DNA from: Clostridiales bacterium
GTDB lineage: Bacteria; Bacillota; Clostridia; Saccharofermentanales; Saccharofermentanaceae
DNA length: 57,867 bases
Direction: 5' to 3'
Assembly (NCBI GenBank): GCA_017529925.1
Contig: JAFXMZ010000007.1
Span: forward strand, 1 to 57,867
Shown: positions 1 to 8,386 of the stretch, in pieces
How positions within the stretch are numbered: the first letter of the stretch is position 1
Layout: the number at the start of each line of letters is the position of its first letter
The notes under the pieces: generated by a model
Told to the model about the DNA's origin: nothing
Database searches by the model: none
Seen by the model: the letters and a program-made list of their open reading frames with translations, nothing else
Translations under genes and position numbers: made by a program

Positions 1-1
1 A

Positions 2-1678
2 CAGCTCAAGGATAAGAAGGCGACGGGAGTATCGGTTGCTTTCGGATTCATCTTCTCGCCTGAGTTCCAGGGCAAGGGATATACGAATGAAGAATATGTC
101 GAGATAATGTATTCCGCCTTCTTCGGAAGGAAGTCGGATCCCGCGGGCAAGGCGGACTGGCTGTCGAAGATGAACAATGGAATGAGCAGGGAAGACCTCT
201 TCTTCGGATTTGCCAACTCGAAAGAATTCTTCAACCTGTGCGGAAGCTACGGAATCACATGCGGATGCTACATAAAGGGTAAGGACTTTAAGCAGACTGC
301 TAAGGTCAACCTTTTCGTTGAGAGGCTCTATAATGTGATCCTCGGAAGGTCGTGTGACCAGGGCGGAATGCAGGACTGGTCGAACCGCCTTTCGTCGGGA
401 AAGATATCGGGTGCAGGGGCGGCTTACGGCTTTATCTTCAGTGAAGAATACAGGAACAAGAACAAGTCTGACAGCGACTTCCTTGAGGATCTCTATATGG
501 CCTTTATGGGCAGATCTTCCGACAGCAACGGTAAGACATACTGGCAGGGTATGATCAACTCCGGAAAGACTGACAGGGATGTCTTTAACGGTTTTACAGG
601 ATCGCAGGAATTTATGAAGATCTGTGACTCCTACGGTATCGTCAGGGGAGGAGATATAACGACCGGTCAGACGAGTGCGAGAGCAGGTAGGGGTGAAAAC
701 ACCAACCATCCTTCCCAGCCTACAAATCCTGACGGTCAGGGTGGTAACCCCACAACACCTACAGGCACACCCTCGACTGACCCTACACAGCCGACTCAGC
801 CCACAAACCCCACAAACCCTACAGATCCTACACAGCCTGTCACTCCTGTAGTAACAAGCAATTACGATCCTGATAATCACGGCGGTTACTGGGTTTATTC
901 GGCATATACAATGTCTGCAAACAATCTTATTAATAATCAGTCTAACTATCGTAAGATTGCCGACAGAGCTGACTTCAACTCTGTTAATCAGATTTGCCGC
1001 TACTATGTTTGCTCATCCGGTTACGTAATTACTTACAACCAGTATTCGCAGATGGATTGGTCTCAGGCATCTGATCCTCACTTTGGCGGACTGATGAATG
1101 GTGACTCTTATTATAGAGGTTCATATTGGGCTATCGGCTTCAACGATGATACAGCCTATGTTGCAATAAGAATGTGCAGCAATTGGAATGGCGTCTATGA
1201 TGCCTTTTCAACCGATAGTCATATCTCAGGTGCATTCCCTGTTGGTATGCGTGTATCCTCTAACAATGGCCAGACTTGGGGTTATCGTGATTGGAACGGA
1301 AACTCCGTAACAGGCAACGACTATTCAAGATGGGCCACAGCAATGAGAGCTTGGAATAACGGCACACGTCACTCCAACGCACTTCTTGCTAAGTATGGCA
1401 TCACAGATGAGAAGCTCGGTGACTACATTATGATTGAATGGTGTGAGGGAAACCTTACCTACAATCTCCAGACACTCCCTCTTCCTGATTGGTCTCACTA
1501 TACAGGTATGGGATCTGATAATGCTCATTCTCACTTCTCTACAAGCGTTGCTCGTAATACTCTGCAGACATCCAGAACTTGGAACTACTCCAGCAGAAGT
1601 GCTAACGTTGTAAGCACAAGTGGCGGAACAGACTCCGGCAGCAACAGTGGCGACGACTTAGGTCTTGATTTCACATAA
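2..1678 (+). CDS. Secreted DUF4214-repeat protein, 5' end outside window
   Basis: The reading frame is open from the left edge, so the start lies upstream. The N-terminal part is built of DUF4214-type units: repeats around 'MYSAFFGR', 'LYNVILGR' and 'LYMAFMGR' followed by 'W...L..G' and 'GF..S.EF', with 'GSYGI' or 'DSYGI' closing each pair. A Thr/Pro/Asn-rich linker follows (about nt 690-850). The C-terminal domain (about nt 870-1640) is rich in Trp, Tyr, Asn and Ser and matches no family I recognise. DUF4214 occurs in extracellular and adhesin-like proteins, so a secreted or surface role is inferred. Codon use changes at the linker: AGG, ATC, ATA and TCG dominate before it, while ATT, CGT, TCT and AAT are common after it. 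This suggests the two halves have different origins. The function of the C-terminal half is unknown. Confidence 0.75.
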   Translation, partial: QLKDKKATGVSVAFGFIFSPEFQGKGYTNEEYVEIMYSAFFGRKSDPAGKADWLSKMNNGMSREDLFFGFANSKEFFNLCGSYGITCGCYIKGKDFKQTAKVNLFVERLYNVILGRSCDQGGMQDWSNRLSSGKISGAGAAYGFIFSEEYRNKNKSDSDFLEDLYMAFMGRSSDSNGKTYWQGMINSGKTDRDVFNGFTGSQEFMKICDSYGIVRGGDITTGQTSARAGRGENTNHPSQPTNPDGQGGNPTTPTGTPSTDPTQPTQPTNPTNPTDPTQPVTPVVTSNYDPDNHGGYWVYSAYTMSANNLINNQSNYRKIADRADFNSVNQICRYYVCSSGYVITYNQYSQMDWSQASDPHFGGLMNGDSYYRGSYWAIGFNDDTAYVAIRMCSNWNGVYDAFSTDSHISGAFPVGMRVSSNNGQTWGYRDWNGNSVTGNDYSRWATAMRAWNNGTRHSNALLAKYGITDEKLGDYIMIEWCEGNLTYNLQTLPLPDWSHYTGMGSDNAHSHFSTSVARNTLQTSRTWNYSSRSANVVSTSGGTDSGSNSGDDLGLDFT

Positions 1679-1730
1679 AGAAAACCTGTTTGTTATGTTT
1701 TCCGTTAATAAAGGCTTATTTTGCCTTTGC

Positions 1731-1840
1731 AAACGGTATGAATAATGAAGGGTATATCCTATGGTTAATATATGGTATATGAATTATTACATAGTAATAA
1801 TTATTAACTCCGGATATACCCGTAATTATTTATACCGTTT
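1731..1840. repeat. 110-bp near-perfect inverted repeat
   Basis: The 29-nt left arm (1731-1759) and right arm (1812-1840) are reverse complements except for about three positions. The outer ends read AAACGGTAT and ATACCGTTT. Inner bases GTTAAT (about 1764-1769) and ATTAAC (about 1803-1808) extend the pairing. It lies in the gap between the DUF4214 gene and metG. It has no ORF and no long T-run after it, so it is not a standard terminator. It could be a miniature inverted-repeat element or a structured 3' end. Confidence 0.7.
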
Positions 1841-1887
1841 AAAGTTTTCGATTTTCGGGACGGCATGAGCATGCTCCTTTGTCTTCC

Positions 1888-1916
1888 TTGAATAATCTGC
1901 CTCTATAAATTATAAT
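1888..1916 (+). promoter_or_regulatory. metG promoter
   Basis: TTGAAT (1888-1893) and TATAAT (1911-1916) are separated by 17 bp. The predicted start leaves only about 30 nt of leader, so there is no room for a T-box or SAM riboswitch. Confidence 0.75.
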
Positions 1917-1952
1917 CAAGTGTCATATTATTTAATTCTTTGGGAGGCTCAT

Positions 1953-3887
1953 ATGTCTGAGAAGAAACCGTTTTACATTACTACGCCTATCTATTATCCG
2001 TCCGGCAATCCGCATATCGGTCATTGCTATACGACGCTCGCCTGCGATGTTGTTGCCAGGATGAAGCGAATGCAGGGCTTTGACGTAATGTTCCTGACGG
2101 GTACCGATGAGCACGGTCAGAAGATCGAGAAGAAGGCTCAGGAAGAGGGAGTAACACCCAAGGAGTATGTCGATGTTATAGTCGAGAACTTTAAGAAGCT
2201 CTGGTCAAGACTCGGTATAACATACGACAGATATATCAGGACTACCGATGACTATCATATCGAATCCGTTCAGAAGATCTTCAAGAAGCTCTATGATGAC
2301 GGATATATCTACAAGAGTTCATATAAGGGCAAGTACTGCACGCCCTGCGAGTCTTTCTGGACAGAGAGCCAGCTCGTCGACGGCAAGTGCCCCGACTGCG
2401 GAAGGGAAGTAACCGATGCAGAGGAGGAGGCTTACTTCTTCAAGCTCTCGCAGTTCGGTCCCAGGCTGAAGGAACTCCTGCTCGACGAAGAGAAGGATTT
2501 CCTCGAGCCTAAGAGCCGTGTCAATGAGATGATCAACAACTTCATCGAGCCCGGACTTCAGGATCTGTGCGTATCGAGGACGAGCTTTACATGGGGCATT
2601 CCCGTAACTTTCGATCCGGGACATATCGTATATGTATGGGTCGATGCATTGAGCAACTATATCACGGCGCTCGGATATATGAATGAGACCTATGATGACT
2701 ATAAAAAATACTGGCCTGCTGATATGCATGTCATGGCTAAGGAGATCGTAAGGTTCCATTCGCTCATCTGGCCTGCGATCCTGATGGCTCTCGGTGAGCC
2801 CCTGCCTAAGAAGATCTACGGACACGGATGGATCACGTTCGGTGCTGCCGGAGGAAAGATGAGCAAGTCTGCGGGCAATGTCGTAGATCCTTTCGTACTC
2901 TGTGACAGATACGGAGTCGATGCCCTGAGATACCATCTGCTCCGCGAGATGCCTTTCGGTGCGGATGCTCCTTATACAAATGAGATGATGTTCAACAGGA
3001 TCAATTCTGATCTTGCCAACGATCTCGGCAACCTCGTATCGAGGACTGTCGCGATGGCGATCAAGTATTTTGACGGAACTCTTCCTGCGGAGAAGGACTT
3101 CAATGATTCCGACGAAGAGCTTCTCGGAATGGCTTCGGCTCTCCCCGCATTCGTATCTGAGAACTATGAGTCGCTCCATATCTCCGATGCACTTGCTGAG
3201 ATATTCAAGGTCATCTCGAGAGCCAACAAGTATATCGACGAGAATGAGCCCTGGGTACTTGCCAAGGATGAGACGAAGAAGGGAAGGCTCGCTGCTGTTC
3301 TTTATAACCTGCTCGATACGATCAGGGTCTGCACGATCCTCCTGTCACCCGTAATGCCTCATGTTACGCCCGAGATCTTCAAGCAGATCGGTGCAGATGA
3401 GTCATGTACGACATGGGATGCGGCTTCACTGCGTCATGCCCTTAAGGCTGATGTAACTGTAGAGAAGGGCCCCGTTCTCTTCCCGAGGATCGATACGGAG
3501 AAGGAACTTGCAGAACTTGATGCGCTTTCTCCCAAGAAGGATCTTCCTTCCGAACCGCTTAAGGATGTAACTGATTTTGATAACTTTGCTGCTCTCGATC
3601 TGCGTGCCGTAAAGGTGCTCTCATGCGAGAAAGTCCCGAAGTCCGACAAGCTCCTCCTTTTTAAGGTGGATGACGGATTCGGCGAGAGACAGGTTCTCTC
3701 AGGCATTGCCCAGTACTACAAGCCTGAGGAACTCCTCGGGAAGACACTTGCGATGATCGTCAACCTGAAGCCCAGGAAGATGATGGGTTATGAGAGCTGC
3801 GGAATGATCCTTTCCGTAAGGGACGGTGACAGGTTCAGGGTCGTCGAGTTTGATGACTCGATCAAGCCGGGTTCCGACATATCCTGA
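1953..3887 (+). CDS. metG: Methionine--tRNA ligase
   Basis: This enzyme charges tRNA-Met with methionine in the cytoplasm. The class I HIGH motif is at residues 21-24 and KMSKS is near 302-306. Four zinc-type cysteines lie near 129, 132, 146 and 149. Residues from about 540 to 644 form the C-terminal EMAP/Arc1p-like tRNA-binding domain used for dimerisation. The length of 644 aa fits the Firmicute form. The start was set at 1953 because GGGAGG (1942-1947) sits 5 nt upstream; an earlier in-frame start at 1920 lacks a ribosome binding site and overlaps the promoter. tatD follows 17 nt after the stop, a common metG-tatD pairing. Confidence 0.97.
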   Translation: MSEKKPFYITTPIYYPSGNPHIGHCYTTLACDVVARMKRMQGFDVMFLTGTDEHGQKIEKKAQEEGVTPKEYVDVIVENFKKLWSRLGITYDRYIRTTDDYHIESVQKIFKKLYDDGYIYKSSYKGKYCTPCESFWTESQLVDGKCPDCGREVTDAEEEAYFFKLSQFGPRLKELLLDEEKDFLEPKSRVNEMINNFIEPGLQDLCVSRTSFTWGIPVTFDPGHIVYVWVDALSNYITALGYMNETYDDYKKYWPADMHVMAKEIVRFHSLIWPAILMALGEPLPKKIYGHGWITFGAAGGKMSKSAGNVVDPFVLCDRYGVDALRYHLLREMPFGADAPYTNEMMFNRINSDLANDLGNLVSRTVAMAIKYFDGTLPAEKDFNDSDEELLGMASALPAFVSENYESLHISDALAEIFKVISRANKYIDENEPWVLAKDETKKGRLAAVLYNLLDTIRVCTILLSPVMPHVTPEIFKQIGADESCTTWDAASLRHALKADVTVEKGPVLFPRIDTEKELAELDALSPKKDLPSEPLKDVTDFDNFAALDLRAVKVLSCEKVPKSDKLLLFKVDDGFGERQVLSGIAQYYKPEELLGKTLAMIVNLKPRKMMGYESCGMILSVRDGDRFRVVEFDDSIKPGSDIS

Positions 3888-3904
3888 CCGGACGGCATCT
3901 GAAG

Positions 3905-4753
3905 ATGAGAGAAGCGAGAAGATATCCGGAGAAGCTGAAGGACGTTTTCGATACGCATGCTCATCTTTATGACTCAAGATTTGAAGAGAACGGCATGACT
4001 CCGGAGATGATACTCCGTAATGCCGCTTCTTCAGGGGTTACAAGGATCCTGATACCTGCCGATAACGAGACGACTTCTCTGGCAGCCTGCGAATTCGTCA
4101 GGAAGTATGACGGAACGGAGGGCGTTGAGCTCTTCTGCAGCGTAGGCGTCCATCCTCATGAAGCATCATCCTATTCTCCCGAAGTCGAGGAGAGGCTCCT
4201 TGATATGATAAAGAGGAAAGATGAGCTCAAGATAAGGGCCATAGGCGAGATAGGACTTGATTACTACTATGACCTTTCGCCGAGGGATGTTCAGAAAGAG
4301 GTATACAGAAGACAGCTGGAACTGGCATATGAGAATGATATGCCGATCATCCTTCACGAAAGGGACGCCACGGGAGATTCGATCGATATCCTCCGCGGCC
4401 TCTATAAGGAAGGAAGGCTCCGCGAGAATCCAGGCGTCTGTCACTGTTGCACCTGTTCGCCCGAGATCGCACGTGAACTCGTGAAGATGGGATTCTATAT
4501 AGGATTCGACGGACCGCTGACATTTAAGAACAACAAAAAGACACCGTCGATCCTGGAGAACGTTCCGGATGACAGGATCGTGATCGAGACCGACAGCCCG
4601 TATCTGACGCCGGAACCCAACAGGGGGCTTACGAATGAACCGGCGAACGTTGTCTGGGTAGCGGATAAGATCGCGTCACTACGCGGCAGGACGACGGAAG
4701 AGATAATAGGACTGACGACTGAAAATGCCATGAGGCTCTACGAACTGATATAA
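3905..4753 (+). CDS. tatD: TatD-family metal-dependent hydrolase
   Basis: TatD proteins are TIM-barrel metal-dependent nucleases linked to DNA repair and 3'-5' exonuclease activity. Metal ligand motifs are visible: DTHAHL near the N-terminus, GEIGLDYY, a His in 'ILHERDA', 'CHCCTC' and 'ETDSPYLTPEP'. At 282 aa it has about 13 extra N-terminal residues before the usual start region. No better start codon is present between them, so 3905 is kept although its ribosome binding site is weak. It probably shares the metG transcript. Confidence 0.93.
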   Translation: MREARRYPEKLKDVFDTHAHLYDSRFEENGMTPEMILRNAASSGVTRILIPADNETTSLAACEFVRKYDGTEGVELFCSVGVHPHEASSYSPEVEERLLDMIKRKDELKIRAIGEIGLDYYYDLSPRDVQKEVYRRQLELAYENDMPIILHERDATGDSIDILRGLYKEGRLRENPGVCHCCTCSPEIARELVKMGFYIGFDGPLTFKNNKKTPSILENVPDDRIVIETDSPYLTPEPNRGLTNEPANVVWVADKIASLRGRTTEEIIGLTTENAMRLYELI

Positions 4754-4774
4754 GGGGATAACAAGGAGGGAATT

Positions 4775-5230
4775 ATGTCAAAAAGAGATCTTACACTTAT
4801 AATGATCACGATACTTCTCGTAGCAGGTATGGTGATCATGCTCTTTACCGACAGGAACAGTGCAGTGCTCGAGAGAACGCTCGACTATGATCTTCCCGTA
4901 TCCTCGGAGATAGTGGAGATGAAGAAGCACGGATCGCTCTTTTCGAGATCTTCATATGAAGCGAAGATCACGCTCTCTATCGATGCTCCCGAACAGCTCC
5001 AGAGCACCATCATCAAGACATATGGCGTAGATGGAACATATATATCCCAGGATGAATTCGAAACGATGAAGAATGATATCTTTGAGGGTATGACCATCAT
5101 TCCTTCGCCTCAGATACACACCACGATGTGGCTTCAGAATGTCAAGACCAAGGACGGTCATAAGATAACGCATATCATGTGTGCCGAGGACGATTCACAT
5201 GCGTATCTTTACATTTATTACAACAGGTGA
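4775..5230 (+). CDS. Membrane-anchored hypothetical protein
   Basis: A 151-aa protein with one hydrophobic segment at about residues 8-24 and a predicted outside domain of about 125 residues. A strong AAGGAGGG site precedes the start. No family is recognised. It lies between tatD and feoAB with gaps of 21 and 6 nt, so it is probably co-transcribed with both. A role in iron uptake is not supported by anything in the sequence itself. Confidence 0.75.
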   Translation: MSKRDLTLIMITILLVAGMVIMLFTDRNSAVLERTLDYDLPVSSEIVEMKKHGSLFSRSSYEAKITLSIDAPEQLQSTIIKTYGVDGTYISQDEFETMKNDIFEGMTIIPSPQIHTTMWLQNVKTKDGHKITHIMCAEDDSHAYLYIYYNR

Positions 5231-5236
5231 TAACTG

Positions 5237-7606
5237 ATGACACTGAAGGATCTTGCAACAGGAAAGAGCGCGTCAGTAAAGGCGGTCGGAGGTGAGGGGG
5301 CGCTGAGACAGCACCTTCTTGACATGGGGATAATCCCAGGATGTGTCATTACCGTCGTAAAGTTCGCTCCGATGGGAGATCCTGTGGAAGTCAGGCTCTA
5401 TGATTATGAACTGACGCTGCGCCTTTCAGAGGCGGAGCGGATAGAGATCGAGCCTTTGCCCGAGAAGACGGAAGATAAAGATAAGAGCGCCGGTGATGAT
5501 GCGCCGGCCAGACCGGAAGAGAAAAAGAAAAGGAGCGATAAAGAGCACCCGGGACTCGGTGAGGACGGACGTTTCCATAAGGAAGGAACATCAGGTGCGC
5601 TTCCCGAAGGAACGACGCTGACTTTCGCGCTGGTCGGAAACCAGAACTGCGGAAAGACGACTCTCTTTAATCAGCTCACCGGTTCGAACCAGAGAGTCGG
5701 AAACTTCCCCGGCGTTACAGTTGACCGTAAAGACGGAGTCATCAAGGGTCACCCGGATACGCTCATAACGGATCTGCCGGGTATCTATTCAATGTCACCG
5801 TACAGCAGTGAGGAGCTCGTTTCGAGGAACTTTGTACTGAACGAGAAGCCTCGGGCGATAATAAACATCGTCGACGCCACGAACATAGAGCGCAATCTCT
5901 ATCTGACGCTCCAGCTTCTGGAACTCGATGTCCCGATGGTCGTTGCCCTGAACATGATGGATGAACTCCGCTCAAACGGCGGAACAGTCGATGTTAATCT
6001 GATGGAGTCGATGCTCGGTGTTCCGGTCGTCCCGATATCGGCCGCCAAGGATCAGGGTATCGACGAGCTCGTCAGGCATGCGATCCATATCGCAAAATAC
6101 GGTGAGTCGCCTCTCAAGCAGGATCTGTGCGACGAGAAGACCCATGGCGCGATACACAGATGTATCCACTCGATCGTTTACTTTATCGAAGACCATGCGA
6201 AAGAGAAGGGGATCCCCGAGCGGTTCGCGATCAGCAAGCTCATCGAGGGCGACGAACGTATCGAAAAGAAACTGGATCTGGATCAGAATGAAAGAGAGGG
6301 CATCGAGCATATCATCACGCAGATGGAAGCCGAGAGCGGCCTCGACCGCAATGCAGCCATCGCAGAGATGAGATATTCCTTTATCCGCAAAGTCTGCAGG
6401 GACTGCGTCAAAAAGCCTTCCGAGAACAAAGAGCGCGACAGGAGCCGCAAGATAGACAGGATCCTGACGGGCAAGTATACGGGCATCCCTTCATTCATCC
6501 TGATAATGGCGCTCGTTTTCTTCCTTACGTTCAATGTTGTAGGTCTTTTCCTTCAGGAACTGCTCGAAAAGGGTGTCGACAGTGTGACGGCGAAGGTGGA
6601 TTCATACCTTACCTCTGCGAATGCCAACGACGCTCTCCACAGTCTCGTGATAGACGGTATCTTCAACGGCGTCGGAAGCGTTCTGAGCTTTATGCCGATA
6701 ATCGTGACACTCTTCTTCTTCCTGTCGATACTTGAGGATACGGGCTATGCGGCCAGGATCGCATTTGTTATGGACAGGCCTCTTCGTAAGATAGGCCTGT
6801 CGGGAAGAAGTATCGTCCCGATGCTGATCGGTTTCGGATGTACGGTCCCCGCCGTAATGTCGACGAGGACTCTTCCTTCGGAACGCGACAGAAGGATGAC
6901 CATACTCCTTTCACCGTTTATGAGCTGTACTGCAAAGCTTCCCATATATGCATTCTTCGTTAATGCGTTCTTCCGTGAGATCGGAGGGCTCGTTATGATA
7001 GGCCTGTACCTGCTCGGCATCGTCACGGGTATCCTTGCGGCTCTTGTGTACAGGAAGACGCTCTTCAAGGGCGAGGCGGTCCCTTTTGTCATGGAGCTTC
7101 CGAATTACAGGCTTCCGCGCGCAGGGAACATCGTACGTCTTCTGTGGGAGAAGGCAAAGGATTTCCTCGAGAGGGCATTCACGATAATCCTTGTCGCGAC
7201 TATCGTGATCTGGTTCCTTCAGAATTTTGATTTCTCTCTTCATATGGTCAGCGACTCGGGTGACAGCATGCTCGCTGCAATCGCGGGCGGATTATCCGTC
7301 ATATTCATACCGGTAGGAATGAACGACTGGCGCATAACCACTGCTCTCATATCCGGATTCATGGCCAAGGAGAGCGTGGTATCAACTCTGAATGTTCTCT
7401 ACAAGGGCGGAGTAGCATCTTCGATGACATCGCTTACTGCCGCTACGATAATAGTATTCTCGCTCCTTTACACTCCGTGTGTTGCCGCGATCGCATCGAT
7501 CAGACGCGAGCTCGGACTCCGCTGGGCAGCGGGAGTGATATTCTGGCAGTGCCTGATCGCATGGTTTGCCGCGCTTGCCGTTTATCTCATAGGAGGGCTA
7601 TTCTGA
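5237..7606 (+). CDS. feoB: FeoA-FeoB fused ferrous iron transporter
   Basis: FeoB moves Fe2+ across the inner membrane using an N-terminal GTPase; FeoA is an SH3-like accessory domain. Here they are one 789-aa chain. Residues 1-75 are FeoA-like ('ASVKAVGGEGALRQHL', 'LRLSEAERIEI'). Residues 76-125 are a charged Lys/Glu/Asp-rich linker. The G domain follows, with G1 'GNQNCGKTT' (133-141), 'VGNFPGVTVD', 'DLPGIYS' and 'ALNMMDE'. The C-terminal half holds the membrane Gate repeats ('SILEDTGYAARIAFVMD', 'GFGCTVPAVMSTR'). A FeoB-associated cysteine-rich protein starts 2 nt after the stop. The start at 5237 lies 6 nt after the previous stop. Confidence 0.96.
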   Translation: MTLKDLATGKSASVKAVGGEGALRQHLLDMGIIPGCVITVVKFAPMGDPVEVRLYDYELTLRLSEAERIEIEPLPEKTEDKDKSAGDDAPARPEEKKKRSDKEHPGLGEDGRFHKEGTSGALPEGTTLTFALVGNQNCGKTTLFNQLTGSNQRVGNFPGVTVDRKDGVIKGHPDTLITDLPGIYSMSPYSSEELVSRNFVLNEKPRAIINIVDATNIERNLYLTLQLLELDVPMVVALNMMDELRSNGGTVDVNLMESMLGVPVVPISAAKDQGIDELVRHAIHIAKYGESPLKQDLCDEKTHGAIHRCIHSIVYFIEDHAKEKGIPERFAISKLIEGDERIEKKLDLDQNEREGIEHIITQMEAESGLDRNAAIAEMRYSFIRKVCRDCVKKPSENKERDRSRKIDRILTGKYTGIPSFILIMALVFFLTFNVVGLFLQELLEKGVDSVTAKVDSYLTSANANDALHSLVIDGIFNGVGSVLSFMPIIVTLFFFLSILEDTGYAARIAFVMDRPLRKIGLSGRSIVPMLIGFGCTVPAVMSTRTLPSERDRRMTILLSPFMSCTAKLPIYAFFVNAFFREIGGLVMIGLYLLGIVTGILAALVYRKTLFKGEAVPFVMELPNYRLPRAGNIVRLLWEKAKDFLERAFTIILVATIVIWFLQNFDFSLHMVSDSGDSMLAAIAGGLSVIFIPVGMNDWRITTALISGFMAKESVVSTLNVLYKGGVASSMTSLTAATIIVFSLLYTPCVAAIASIRRELGLRWAAGVIFWQCLIAWFAALAVYLIGGLF

Positions 7607-7607
7607 C

Positions 7608-7778
7608 ATGATCGATATAGTCCTCTCCGTCGTTATAGGCATAATGATCTTATGCGCGGTCGTCCGCATCGTCTATAACAGAAAGCACCGCAGGACGTGC
7701 TGCGGTGGGACGTGCACGGGATGCCTTATGTCGGAAACGGGATGCCCGGAAGGCAAAAGATCAGGGGATGAAAAATAA
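7608..7778 (+). CDS. FeoB-associated Cys-rich membrane protein
   Basis: A 56-aa protein with one N-terminal membrane helix (about residues 3-20), a basic patch 'NRKHRR', then a cysteine cluster reading CC-4-C-3-C with a further Cys ('TGCPEG'). This layout fits the small FeoB-associated Cys-rich family often found directly after feoB. It starts 2 nt after the feoB stop, and AGGAGGG inside the end of feoB provides the ribosome binding site. It may help handle or sense Fe2+ at the transporter; that role is inferred. Confidence 0.88.
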   Translation: MIDIVLSVVIGIMILCAVVRIVYNRKHRRTCCGGTCTGCLMSETGCPEGKRSGDEK

Positions 7779-7793
7779 ATCCGAATCTTTTTC

Positions 7794-7822
7794 TTGACAG
7801 AACGTGAAGTATCGTTTATACT
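7794..7822 (+). promoter_or_regulatory. tRNA cluster promoter
   Basis: TTGACA (7794-7799), a 17-bp spacer and TATACT (7817-7822) form a near-consensus promoter. It lies about 45 bp before the first tRNA and belongs to the tRNA operon rather than to feoAB. Confidence 0.85.
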
Positions 7823-7865
7823 TCATTTTGCGTTTCAGAAAGAGACGTCCGGCAATCTACTTCAT

Positions 7866-7941
7866 GGAAGCTTAGCTCAGCTGGGAGAGCATCTGCCTTA
7901 CAAGCAGAGGGTCACAGGTTCGAGCCCTGTAGTTTCCACCA
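7866..7941 (+). tRNA. tRNA-Val (anticodon TAC)
   Basis: A full cloverleaf is visible. The acceptor stem is GGAAGCT/AGTTTCC and the anticodon loop CTTACAA gives anticodon TAC. The T-loop motif GGTTCGAGCC is present, and the 3' CCA is encoded. Confidence 0.97.
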
Positions 7942-7946
7942 AAGAC

Positions 7947-8023
7947 GGCGCAGTAGTTCAGCTGGTTAGAACGCCAGCCTGTCACGCTGGAGGTCGAGGG
8001 TTCGAGCCCCTTCTGCGTCGCCA
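7947..8023 (+). tRNA. tRNA-Asp (anticodon GTC)
   Basis: The acceptor stem GGCGCAG/CTGCGTC closes a cloverleaf. The anticodon stem CCAGC/GCTGG holds loop CTGTCAC, giving anticodon GTC. CCA is encoded. Only 5 nt separate it from tRNA-Val. Confidence 0.97.
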
Positions 8024-8024
8024 T

Positions 8025-8050
8025 TTGACCGGTTCATCTGAACCGGTCAA
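8025..8050 (+). repeat. Perfect hairpin between tRNA-Asp and tRNA-Phe
   Basis: TTGACCGGTTCA (8025-8036) and TGAACCGGTCAA (8039-8050) are exact reverse complements separated by 2 nt. There is no T-run after it, so it is more likely an RNA processing or stability element within the tRNA precursor than a terminator. Confidence 0.7.
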
Positions 8051-8055
8051 TGTTT

Positions 8056-8131
8056 GCCCAGATAGCTCAGTCGGTAGAGCAGGGGACTGAAAATCCCCGT
8101 GTCGGCAGTTCGATTCTGTCTCTGGGCACCA
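8056..8131 (+). tRNA. tRNA-Phe (anticodon GAA)
   Basis: Acceptor stem GCCCAGA/TCTGGGC. The anticodon stem GGGGA/TCCCC holds loop CTGAAAA, giving anticodon GAA. CCA is encoded and a terminator follows directly. Confidence 0.97.
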
Positions 8132-8163
8132 AAGAGTCATTCTCGTGATGACTCTTTTTTTAT
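8132..8163 (+). terminator. Terminator of the tRNA operon
   Basis: AAGAGTCAT and ATGACTCTT form a stem over a short loop, followed by a run of T. It begins right after the CCA of tRNA-Phe. Confidence 0.85.
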
Positions 8164-8168
8164 TGTCG

Positions 8169-8196
8169 TTTACTTTGTGTGTAAAAAATATATAAT
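8169..8196 (+). promoter_or_regulatory. Promoter for the P-type ATPase region
   Basis: TTTACT (8169-8174), a 16-bp spacer and TATAAT (8191-8196) lie upstream of the short remnant at 8267 and of the ATPase gene. Confidence 0.55.
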
Positions 8197-8266
8197 TATA
8201 AGCGTTTGTATAAATCCGGTACAATCTGCAGTCGTGATATGACCACTACCGAAAGGAATGATCATT

Positions 8267-8356
8267 ATGGGCCAAGGGCTATGATGATGTCACGAAGGCC
8301 AAGGCGAAGCTTGATAAGGCCAGGGACGACCGCGACAGATATACGATAAAAAAGTG
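8267..8356 (+). pseudogene. Possible remnant of a small charged protein gene
   Basis: An ATG at 8267 with a weak upstream GAAAGGA stops after five codons. Shifting by one base opens a frame that reads through 'DDVTKAKAKLDKARDDR' to a stop at 8354-8356. The continued frame is rich in Lys, Asp and Arg and looks like the end of a small coiled-coil protein. A frameshifted relic is one reading; a chance frame is another. Nothing identifies its family. Confidence 0.3.
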
Positions 8357-8386
8357 AATAACTGAAGGAAAGTGAGAAGGATAAAA

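Noticed and set aside
1679..1952. SAM or T-box riboswitch before metG
   Set aside because: The promoter lies only about 40 bp before the start codon, so the leader is too short for either.
2319..3179. 286-residue minus-strand frame inside metG
   Set aside because: Lies fully within metG catalytic and anticodon regions and shows no family motif or ribosome binding site.
7794..8090. 98-residue frame across the tRNA cluster
   Set aside because: It runs through the promoter and three tRNA genes, all of which are well supported.
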